DNA of 12,767 nucleotides from Phycisphaeraceae bacterium (GTDB lineage: Bacteria > Planctomycetota > Phycisphaerae > Phycisphaerales > Phycisphaeraceae). Position 1 is the stretch's first letter; every line of letters begins with the position of its first letter. Below the pieces are notes generated by a model that was given only the letters and a program-made list of their open reading frames with translations, ran no database searches and had not been told where the DNA came from. The stretch covers positions 1-12,767 of the forward strand of contig JAESSU010000177.1 of assembly GCA_016763955.1 (NCBI GenBank), given 5' to 3'. The position numbers were made by a program, and so were the translations under genes. Shown in pieces: positions 7,111 to 12,767 of the stretch.

Positions 7111-7141
7111 CCGCCGGAAGTGACGTAGTCAATTCCGGCGG
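7111..7141 (-). repeat. Dispersed palindromic repeat, copy 3
   Basis: CCGCCGGAA (7111-7119) and TTCCGGCGG (7133-7141) pair perfectly. Inside, TGAC/GTCA (7121-7124 with 7128-7131) continues the stem after one G-A mismatch. Aligned without gaps to 6994-7022, about 22 of 29 positions agree, including the nine-base block CCGGAAGTG, so it appears to be a diverged relative of copy 2. Confidence 0.6.
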
Positions 7142-7185
7142 GGCAGATGATTCTGAAAAATACGCGATGCGTATAACAAATTATA

Positions 7186-7224
7186 AAAAAGAGGCACAGG
7201 TCAAACTGACTTGTGCCTCTTTTT
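7186..7224. terminator. Strong bidirectional intrinsic terminator for rho and accC
   Basis: Positions 7186-7203 pair with 7207-7224 over 18 bp, with a single G-U pair and a 3-nt AAC loop. The GC-rich middle (GAGGCACA/TGTGCCTC) is bordered by an A-run on one side and a T-run on the other, so a U-tract follows the hairpin on both strands. It lies between the convergent rho (stop at 6900) and accC (stop at 7322) and should stop both transcripts. Confidence 0.92.
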
Positions 7225-7292
7225 AAATTTATTAAATGTCGGTATCGCACTTAACCTGTAGGGCTTTGGTGTTCCGATGTCTTGTCGATAAA

Positions 7293-7321
7293 ACTTCCGG
7301 GGGCCGAGTTCCGGGGGGGGG
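7293..7321 (+). repeat. Partial dispersed repeat copy ending in a G9 run
   Basis: ACTTCCGGGGGC (7293-7304) is an exact 12-bp match, in inverted orientation, to the core of the repeat at 6994-7005. A second TTCCGG follows at 7309, then nine G residues (7313-7321) directly against the accC stop codon. It looks like a truncated repeat copy. Confidence 0.45.
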
Positions 7322-8677
7322 TTAGCCGGGCTTGTTTTCGAGTAGGCGTTCGACGAAGTGGATGTCAACATCACCACGGCGGAAGTTCCCATTGAGCATT
7401 AGGTCTTGATGCAATGGAATAGTGGTCTTAATGGGAGCAATGGTAAACTCGCGGAGACTTCGCTGTAAGCCGAGGATCGCTTCTTCACGGGTGGGCTTAT
7501 GGACGATGAGCTTCGCGATCATCGAGTCATAGTTTGGCGGGACGACATAGCCACCGTAGCAGTGGGTATCGACTCGGACACCGGGGCCGCCGGGAGGGTC
7601 GAAGTTGGTGATTTTTCCGGGCGAGGGTGTGAAGTTGCGTGCGGGGTCTTCTGCATTGATACGCACTTCGATTGCATGTCCGTTGCGTTTAATGTGTTTT
7701 TGGGTGAAGGGGAGTTTTTCACCTGCTGCAATTTTGATTTGCATTTGGACGATGTCGATGCCGGTGATGGCTTCGGTGACGGGATGTTCGACTTGTATGC
7801 GGGTGTTGACTTCCATGAGGTAGAATTTCCTGGACTTACCATCCATGAGGAATTCAACGGTGCCTGCGGAGTAGTAGCCTGCTGCTTTGCACAGTCGTTG
7901 TGCTGCTTGGCAGAGGTTTTTACGTTCATCATCTGTGAGAATTGGGCAGGGCGCTTCTTCGATAAGCTTTTGGTGACGGCGTTGCATGGTGCAGTCACGT
8001 TCCCAAAGATGAACCACGTTGCCATGTTCATCACCCAGAATCTGCACTTCTACGTGGCGAGCTTTTTCGATGAATTTTTCGATATAGATCGTCGGGTCAC
8101 CAAAAGCAGCTTGTGCTTCAGCCATGGCTTGTTTAACGCCTGTGCGTAGTGCAATGTCATTATGTGCAACACGCATGCCCCGACCACCACCACCTGATGC
8201 GGCTTTGACGATCACTGGATAGCCAATTTGCTTGGCAACCTTTAACGCTTCTTCATCACTTTCAACAGCTCCCTTAGAGCCCGGGGAAGTGGGGACTTTT
8301 TGTTTGATGGCTAATTGTTTGCAAGAGACCTTATTGCCCAATAGGTTCATACACTCGACGCTGGGGCCGATGAACTTGATGTTGCAAGAGGCGCAAACTT
8401 CAGCAAAATGTGCGTTCTCCGCGAGAAAGCCATAGCCTGGATGAATAGCATCCACGTTAGCAACTTCAGCTGCGGAGATAATGCGTGGGATGTTTAGGTA
8501 GCTTTCCGACGCGACGGGTGGGCCGATACAGATCGCGTGGTCAGCAAGTCTGACGTGGGAACTGGTTTTGTCAGCAGTGGAATACACTGCAACGGTTTCG
8601 ACACCCATTTCTCGGGCTGCGCGAATGATGCGGACAGCCACTTCACCACGATTTGCAATCAGGATTCGTGAAAACAT
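7322..8677 (-). CDS. accC: Acetyl-CoA carboxylase, biotin carboxylase subunit
   Basis: AccC uses ATP and bicarbonate to carboxylate the biotin on AccB, the first half of malonyl-CoA formation in fatty acid synthesis. The 451-residue product matches the family length (about 450). The N-terminal biotin carboxylase domain starts [17 protein letters not shown]. The ATP-grasp part has K116 and K158, the glycine-rich lid SGGGGRGMR (161-169), the conserved [17 protein letters not shown] (227-243), and the metal/bicarbonate site [15 protein letters not shown] with E289, N291, R293 and E297. The C-terminal domain contains the expected INAEDP and the [20 protein letters not shown] stretch. It is the last gene of the minus-strand cluster, 86 bp after accB, and ends at a strong terminator. 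The ATG at 8677 gives the standard N-terminus; only a distant AGGA is seen upstream. Confidence 0.97.
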   Translation of the reverse strand: MFSRILIANRGEVAVRIIRAAREMGVETVAVYSTADKTSSHVRLADHAICIGPPVASESYLNIPRIISAAEVANVDAIHPGYGFLAENAHFAEVCASCNIKFIGPSVECMNLLGNKVSCKQLAIKQKVPTSPGSKGAVESDEEALKVAKQIGYPVIVKAASGGGGRGMRVAHNDIALRTGVKQAMAEAQAAFGDPTIYIEKFIEKARHVEVQILGDEHGNVVHLWERDCTMQRRHQKLIEEAPCPILTDDERKNLCQAAQRLCKAAGYYSAGTVEFLMDGKSRKFYLMEVNTRIQVEHPVTEAITGIDIVQMQIKIAAGEKLPFTQKHIKRNGHAIEVRINAEDPARNFTPSPGKITNFDPPGGPGVRVDTHCYGGYVVPPNYDSMIAKLIVHKPTREEAILGLQRSLREFTIAPIKTTIPLHQDLMLNGNFRRGDVDIHFVERLLENKPG

Positions 8678-8763
8678 AGATCAGCAAGGTTCCTACAACA
8701 AGTGGCGTTGGAGCAACTAAAAGTTCCACCCACTGGTCCTAAGTCCCAAGTCCCTTAGTTAAA

Positions 8764-9222
8764 TCAGTTTGGTTTGACTTTGAAAAGTGGTTGGCCGAAT
8801 TCAACAGCCTGACCATTCTCCACGAGCACTTGCTCAACGGTGCCACGAACTTCTGCTTTAATTTCGTTAAAGACTTTCATGGCTTCGATGATGCAGACCA
8901 CCGTATCGTCGCTGACCTTTGAGCCAGCGGAGATAAATGCCTTGGCATCAGGGCTTGAGGAAGAGTAAAACGTACCGACAGTGGGGCTGGTGATATCGAC
9001 GAGTCCGTCATCTACTACCGCATCCGTTGGAGCAGGGGCTTGGGCAGCAACAGGTGCAGCTGCAACAGGTGCCACCGCAGCTTGAGGCGCGACCAAGACC
9101 GGCTGGTTCTGGGCTCCACGTTTGAGCTTGATTTGCTCAGCATCATCTTTGAGATCAACCTCAGCGATGTCGTTATCCACCATGAGCTTGACCAGTTCAC
9201 GCAGCTTCTTCAGATCAACCAT
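8764..9222 (-). CDS. accB: Acetyl-CoA carboxylase, biotin carboxyl carrier protein
   Basis: AccB carries biotin between the biotin carboxylase (AccC) and the carboxyltransferase. The 152-residue product has the usual three parts: a charged N-terminal helix region (1-37, LKKLRELVKLM...), a flexible Ala/Pro/Val linker (about 42-67), and the biotinyl domain (about 75-151). The biotinylated residue should be K116 in IIEAMKVFNEI. The preceding GTFYSSSSPDAKAF is the protruding thumb typical of AccB. It stands directly before accC, the common arrangement. GGA lies about 9 nt before the ATG. Confidence 0.97.
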   Translation of the reverse strand: MVDLKKLRELVKLMVDNDIAEVDLKDDAEQIKLKRGAQNQPVLVAPQAAVAPVAAAPVAAQAPAPTDAVVDDGLVDITSPTVGTFYSSSSPDAKAFISAGSKVSDDTVVCIIEAMKVFNEIKAEVRGTVEQVLVENGQAVEFGQPLFKVKPN

Positions 9223-9288
9223 TGAGTAAGTTCCGTGTTAAATTTCAGTAATGGGAGACACAATCGTCGCCCGGTTCAAATTCGAGTC

Positions 9289-10404
9289 TCAAATGATCGT
9301 AGATTCGAGCGTTTTAGGCAAGTCGGAGAGGACTTTTTTGCCCATTTTAGTCACCAAAACATCGTCTTCAATCCGTACGCCGCCGATTCTAGGAAGGTAA
9401 ATTCCCGGCTCGACGGTGACGATGTGGCCCGGTTCTAAGACCCCCTGAGCCCGTGATGCCAAGACGGGTTGCTCATGGATGTCTAAACCGATTCCATGAC
9501 CTAGAGAATGACCGAACTCTTTTCCATAACCCGCTTTAGAGATAATATTACGGGCAACTGCATCAATGTCTGAAAGCAACTTCCCGGGGGCGATCGCGTC
9601 GATAGCGGCCATTTGAGCTTCTAAGCAGATGCTATAAATCTCTTTGATTTTGGTGGGCATTTTGCCAATAGCGACCACGCGTGTCAGGTCCGAGCAGTAA
9701 CCTTTAAACTTTGCTCCCCAGTCGATGAGAATGATGCCCCCTTTGCGGACTTTTTTGCTGCCGGGGATGGCATGAGGCAGTGAAGCGTTGGCATCGGCGG
9801 CCACAATTGATGGGAAACTACTGCCATCAGCACCGAGTCGTCGCATCTGATATTCCAGATATGCTGCGATCTGAGACTCGGTCATGCCGGGCTCAATAAA
9901 TGCACAGGTTCGGTTAAAAGCCTCCTGCTGAATTTTCAACGCTTTTCGGATGGGAGCGAGTTGAGGTGAGTCTTTGACCGCACGTTGTTTCACCAGTCCG
10001 TCATCGACAGCCTTGATATGAGTCTTGCCTAGTTCCTTGCCAATTGCCCGATGTTGTGACAGGGTTAAATGATCTTGTTGTAAACCAACTTTTTGAATGT
10101 TGAGTTTAGAACAGAGATTTTTTAACGCGACAGTCAGCGATGTCTTACGCATGATCACTTTGGCATGGGGCGCTTGGATTTGAATCTGTTCTTTAAAACG
10201 AAAGTCCGAAAGAATGTGGACGATCTGACTGGAGCTGCGAACCAGTAGCCAACTGTCATCGCCAACAAAACCGCTAAGGTATCGAATGTCCACGGGATTA
10301 TTAATTAGCAACGCATCGACATTTAATAAGGCTAGCCGTTTTTGGAATGTCTTAAGACGAGCTTTGAGATGATCGGGCATGGTTGATGTTTGTTTTTTAC
10401 GCAT
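9289..10404 (-). CDS. M24 family Xaa-Pro peptidase (PepP/PepQ-like)
   Basis: This is a cytoplasmic metallopeptidase of the M24B group, expected to cut next to proline in peptides. The 371-residue product has a creatinase-type N-terminal domain (about 12-145, including NPVDIRYLSGF) and a pita-bread catalytic domain. All five metal ligands are visible: D228 (LIDWGA), D239 (YCSDLTR), H303 (LGHGIGLDIHE), E332 (VTVEPGIYLP) and E346 (VRIEDD). The nearby residues HEQPVL are also typical. Whether it acts as a dipeptidase (PepQ) or an aminopeptidase (PepP) cannot be told from the sequence, so no symbol is given. The start at 10404 has AGG 5 nt upstream; the ATG eight codons later has none. A pepQ-like gene next to accB/accC is a common bacterial arrangement, often with efp, which is absent here. 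Confidence 0.93.
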   Translation of the reverse strand: MRKKQTSTMPDHLKARLKTFQKRLALLNVDALLINNPVDIRYLSGFVGDDSWLLVRSSSQIVHILSDFRFKEQIQIQAPHAKVIMRKTSLTVALKNLCSKLNIQKVGLQQDHLTLSQHRAIGKELGKTHIKAVDDGLVKQRAVKDSPQLAPIRKALKIQQEAFNRTCAFIEPGMTESQIAAYLEYQMRRLGADGSSFPSIVAADANASLPHAIPGSKKVRKGGIILIDWGAKFKGYCSDLTRVVAIGKMPTKIKEIYSICLEAQMAAIDAIAPGKLLSDIDAVARNIISKAGYGKEFGHSLGHGIGLDIHEQPVLASRAQGVLEPGHIVTVEPGIYLPRIGGVRIEDDVLVTKMGKKVLSDLPKTLESTII

Positions 10405-10464
10405 GTGTACCTGATAACGGTGAGATTGTTGTGTTGCTATTACGGGATTAAACCGTAAGCCGTT

Positions 10465-11832
10465 TTAGAGTCCCATTGCTTGGACGCATTTTGCAATGAG
10501 CTTTTCACATGCTGCATTGTCTGGGGCTTCAGCAATCAAACGCAAAATGGGTTCCGTGTTGCTCGGTCGCACATGTACCCAGCAGTCTTTCCAATCGACG
10601 CGAACGCCGTCTTGAGTGTCGAATATTGCATCACCAAAAACACTACGCAATGCAGGTTCAATGGTGTCCGCCATGCCGGGCTTGATATCGACTTTGTCTT
10701 TGACGATGGCATAACTGGGAATTGTTGAGGCAATTTTACTTAGCGATTTATCCTGCTTGGCGAGCATCTCAAGTATCAGTGCAATGCCCACGAGACTGTT
10801 ACGGACATAGCCGATCTTAGGCCAGATGATCCCGCCGTTGCCTTCACCGCCCAAGAGCGCGTTTTCTTTTTGCATGCGTTTGGCAACGTTGGCTTCACCC
10901 ACTGCACTGCGGTAAACCTTACCCCCATACTTAGCTGCAACATCGTCAAGTATTCGGCTGGAAGAAAGATTGGTGACTGCAATTTTTTTTGCTTTTGGAT
11001 TCTCTGCAAAGAGATGTTTAGCACACAATGCCAAGGTGTATTCCTCGCCGATGTAATTGCCTTTGTTGTCAACAATGGCCAAACGATCCGCGTCAGGGTC
11101 TTGAGCAAAACCAATTGCAGCTTTGTGTTTTTTGACCTCTGTTGCAAGCTCAGTGAGATGCTCTTTGGTGGGCTCAGCACCATGTGGGAAATGACCTGTG
11201 GGTTTAGCATAGAGATGAATTAGTTCCACGCCCAGTTCTTTTAAAAGTACCAAAGTCTCCGGGCCGCCTGCACCATGAACACTATCGAGTACGACTTTAA
11301 TGCGTCTGCGGCGAATGATGTCCACGTCAATATGCCGAAGAATTGTGCGGGCATGAATTTTGGTGAGTGTGCTGTCTGTCTCGACGGGTTTGATTTTTGT
11401 GACGGGCACATATTCCGGTTGATTTTGATGAAACAGATCAATGATTTGCTGCGCTTTTTTAGGTGATGGTGCAATGCCCTGTGAGGTGAGAACTTTAATG
11501 CCGTTCCATTGAATGGGATTGTGGCTCGCGGTGATCACAACTCCACCATCAGCATGTAAGCGTCCGATCATTAGTCCCACGCCGGGGGTGGTGGCAATGC
11601 CGAGGATGATTACTTTGCATCCCACTGCACTTAGGCCCGATACAAAAGCATTTTGAATCATTAAGCCTGAGGGGCGAGAGTCTCTACCTACCACAATGGT
11701 GGGCTTTTTCATCTGTGATTTAAACCACATGCCAACGGCTTGGCCATATTGGGCAGCAACAGTGGGAGTTAGTGTCTTGCCTATCAATCCACGAAGGCCA
11801 CTAATCGTAATCATGAGCGGTGCGTCGGACAT
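10465..11832 (-). CDS. glmM: Phosphoglucosamine mutase-like phosphohexomutase
   Basis: Alpha-D-phosphohexomutases move a phosphate between C6 and C1 of a sugar. The likely role is glucosamine-6-phosphate to glucosamine-1-phosphate for UDP-GlcNAc and peptidoglycan, but phosphomannomutase activity is possible. The 455 residues cover all four domains. The catalytic serine is S103 in ITASHNP, the magnesium loop is DPDADR (D245, D247, D249), and the phosphate site is RPSNTEP (422-428). The sugar-specificity loop reads GGEGNGG (328-334) instead of the GEQSGH of typical bacterial GlmM. This form is familiar from archaeal phosphoglucosamine mutases/phosphomannomutases, so the symbol is provisional. 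GAAAGG lies 6 nt before the ATG. It is the first gene of the minus-strand cluster, 60 bp before the peptidase gene. Confidence 0.88.
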   Translation of the reverse strand: MSDAPLMITISGLRGLIGKTLTPTVAAQYGQAVGMWFKSQMKKPTIVVGRDSRPSGLMIQNAFVSGLSAVGCKVIILGIATTPGVGLMIGRLHADGGVVITASHNPIQWNGIKVLTSQGIAPSPKKAQQIIDLFHQNQPEYVPVTKIKPVETDSTLTKIHARTILRHIDVDIIRRRRIKVVLDSVHGAGGPETLVLLKELGVELIHLYAKPTGHFPHGAEPTKEHLTELATEVKKHKAAIGFAQDPDADRLAIVDNKGNYIGEEYTLALCAKHLFAENPKAKKIAVTNLSSSRILDDVAAKYGGKVYRSAVGEANVAKRMQKENALLGGEGNGGIIWPKIGYVRNSLVGIALILEMLAKQDKSLSKIASTIPSYAIVKDKVDIKPGMADTIEPALRSVFGDAIFDTQDGVRVDWKDCWVHVRPSNTEPILRLIAEAPDNAACEKLIAKCVQAMGL

Positions 11833-11875
11833 GGGATGCCTTTCGGGTTACAGATTCGTCATTTACAGATGTAAT

Positions 11876-12003
11876 GTATGACAGCCCGTGCAGAATCGCA
11901 AAGCCTCATCTGTAGGCTTGTGTTAAAAATTAGAATATCAAGCTAAAAACAGGCCCCCAAGCCAACAGATGAGGCTTTGCGATTCTGGTGGGCCGTGCCT
12001 TTA
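11876..12003. repeat. Left 128-bp hairpin repeat flanking the transposase gene
   Basis: This unit is repeated in direct orientation, without gaps, at 12586-12713, with about 16 differences by eye. Positions 11891-11912 are an exact inverted repeat of 11966-11987 (22 bp). After one matched base and one mismatch the stem continues with GGCTTG/CAAGCC, leaving a central loop of about 40 nt. It lies about 44 bp upstream of the glmM-like start and 1 bp beyond the transposase stop. Confidence 0.9.
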
Positions 12004-12004
12004 G

Positions 12005-12538
12005 TTAATTATTATACAGGGGGCCTATTTTTTCTGACCACACCCATGCTTTACGGTGACGCAGGATATAGGCGTAGGTTGCTTTCTGGTGTGATTGTGT
12101 TTTAACAGGTTCGTAGTTTCCGCCACGGGCCCAAACACGTCCGGGCAGGCTATCGCGTAATGCTAATGATGCACTGCGTTTTAATTGGCCTGTGACATTT
12201 TTAATTTCAGGTAAGCATTCCGGTCATTCGACCAGAATATGAACATGCATGCCGCAACAGGCGATCGCAATATGCCGGTGATCAAGTGGCTCAAGTTTTG
12301 TTTTGATCGCGTGTAAAACGACCCATTGATTGGGCTTGTTGATGAGCAGGGGGGTGCTGCTGATTTGCTTGGCATATTGGTTTAATTTGGCATACTCACC
12401 AGCAGGGGGCACAAGTCGGTGATCACCGCTACTGTGGAGTCGATGGTTGTGATCGCGGAAGCCTCGTGGGTCGCCGGGGAGCCAACTGTTGTGGGTTCCA
12501 AAGGTGATGTGGCGCCATTGTTTCCCGGTAAGTGGCAT
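12005..12538 (-). pseudogene. REP-associated tyrosine (HUH/Y1) transposase, interrupted by one TGA
   Basis: The frame runs 177 sense-length codons from the ATG at 12538 to the TAA at 12005-12007, broken only by a TGA at 12224-12226 (codon 105). GGGGA lies about 6 nt before the ATG at 12538; an upstream ATG at 12619 would begin inside the flanking repeat and is unlikely. The N-terminus WRHITFGTHNSWLPGDPRGF and the block HSSGDHRLVPPAGEYA are typical of a planctomycete-type RAYT subgroup. The HUH metal-binding pair is H98/H100 in GMHVHILVE. The likely catalytic tyrosine lies in TYAYILRH (Y155 or Y157), after LPGRVWARGGNYEP. The TGA falls right after HILVE, so a normally terminated product would have HUH but no tyrosine. 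One substitution (for example TTA or CGA to TGA) explains it. The frame after the stop remains clean, so the loss is recent or the base call is wrong. Confidence 0.85.
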
Positions 12539-12585
12539 GGAGATCCCCTTGTCAATGAACTTGTCCGGATGCTTTTGTATAGATC

Positions 12586-12713
12586 GTATGACGGCCCGTG
12601 CAGAATCGTAAAGCCTCATCTGCAGGCTTGCGCGAAAAATCAGAATATCAAGCCCAATTCAGAACACCAAGCCAACAGATGAGGCTCTGCGATTCTGTTG
12701 GGCCGTGCCTTTA
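12586..12713. repeat. Right 128-bp hairpin repeat flanking the transposase gene
   Basis: This is the direct repeat of 11876-12003, of the same length. The arms at 12601-12622 and 12676-12697 pair with about two departures, one of which is G-T. Outer ends (GTATGAC... and ...GGGCCGTGCCTTTA) are shared with the left copy. It lies about 47 bp upstream of the transposase start and so may also contain its promoter. Confidence 0.9.
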
Positions 12714-12721
12714 AAATGTTT

Positions 12722-12767
12722 ACACCAACACCAACACCAACACCAACACCAACACCAACACCAACAC
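12722..12767. repeat. ACCAAC hexanucleotide tandem array, cut by the window edge
   Basis: The 6-bp unit ACCAAC repeats perfectly for 46 nt (about 7.7 copies) and runs off the window. Because the period is a multiple of three it could be coding (Thr-Asn, Pro-Thr or Gln-His on this strand), but no frame context is visible. A sequence end inside such an array is also typical of an assembly break. Confidence 0.95.

Larger units (their letters stand above)
11876..12713 (-). mobile_element. REPtron-like element: REP-associated transposase between two hairpin repeats
   Basis: A Y1 (HUH) transposase gene is framed by two direct 128-bp copies of a long-stem hairpin, giving an 838-bp unit. Arms and outer ends are well conserved between the copies while the loop has drifted. 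This matches the general design of REP-associated transposases (RAYTs), which recognise hairpins and move single-stranded DNA. No target duplication is expected for this class and none was seen. The gene now carries a stop codon, so the element is probably inactive unless helped in trans. Confidence 0.75.

Noticed and set aside
7499..8149. Open frame of 216 codons on the plus strand opposite accC
   Set aside because: The minus-strand accC frame carries all biotin carboxylase motifs; the opposite frame gives a Phe/Val/Asp-rich product without family features.
10440..10458. TTACGG/CCGTAA inverted repeat after the glmM-like stop as a terminator
   Set aside because: The stem is only 6 bp and no U-tract follows on the minus strand; the gene probably continues into the peptidase gene as an operon.
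12539..12619. Upstream ATG at 12619 as the transposase start
   Set aside because: It would place the first codons inside the flanking 128-bp repeat, and the added residues are not family-like. The ATG at 12538 has a good ribosome-binding site and gives the family N-terminus.
12722..12767. Regular repeats at the right end as a possible CRISPR array
   Set aside because: The unit is only 6 bp with no spacers, so it is a simple tandem repeat.

Overview
The window looks like a chromosomal piece of a planctomycete, most likely a Phycisphaerae-type bacterium. This rests on protein features: a Rho factor with no N-terminal helical domain and an Asn/Arg/Gly-rich insert, a phosphohexomutase with the GEGNGG sugar loop, and a GDPRGFR-type single-strand transposase of a kind I associate with planctomycetes. 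GC content is roughly balanced. The assignment is an inference from protein character, not from a search.

Layout, left to right. (1) The 5' four-fifths of gluQ (minus) runs off the left edge and diverges from purN (plus), with only 21 bp between the two start codons. (2) purN converges on rimO (minus); the 153-bp gap holds hairpins and one copy of a dispersed palindromic repeat. (3) A long minus-strand gene encodes a probable lipoprotein with a Pro/Ala/Val/Lys linker and an unrecognised helical C-terminal domain. (4) About 800 bp without an intact gene precedes rho. Most of it reads, in shifting frames, as a decayed coaE (dephospho-CoA kinase) whose last frame ends in an ATGA overlap with the rho start. 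(5) rho (plus) is followed by about 420 bp with diverged GCCxCCGGAAGTG repeats and a very strong two-way intrinsic terminator, which also serves the convergent acc genes. (6) A minus-strand cluster, transcribed right to left, is phosphoglucosamine mutase-like gene, M24 Xaa-Pro peptidase, accB, accC, with gaps of 60, 66 and 86 bp. (7) The right end holds an 838-bp REPtron-like element: a REP-associated (HUH/Y1) transposase gene broken by one in-frame TGA, flanked by two directly repeated 128-bp hairpin units. A hexanucleotide tandem array then runs off the window edge.

Most genes are core housekeeping functions: tRNA modification (gluQ), purine synthesis (purN), ribosomal protein S12 modification (rimO), transcription termination (rho), the first step of fatty acid synthesis (accB and accC) and probably UDP-GlcNAc precursor supply (glmM-like). 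The less ordinary content is the transposase/hairpin element, the dispersed palindromic repeats beside stop codons, the putative coaE relic and the unusual Rho N-terminus.
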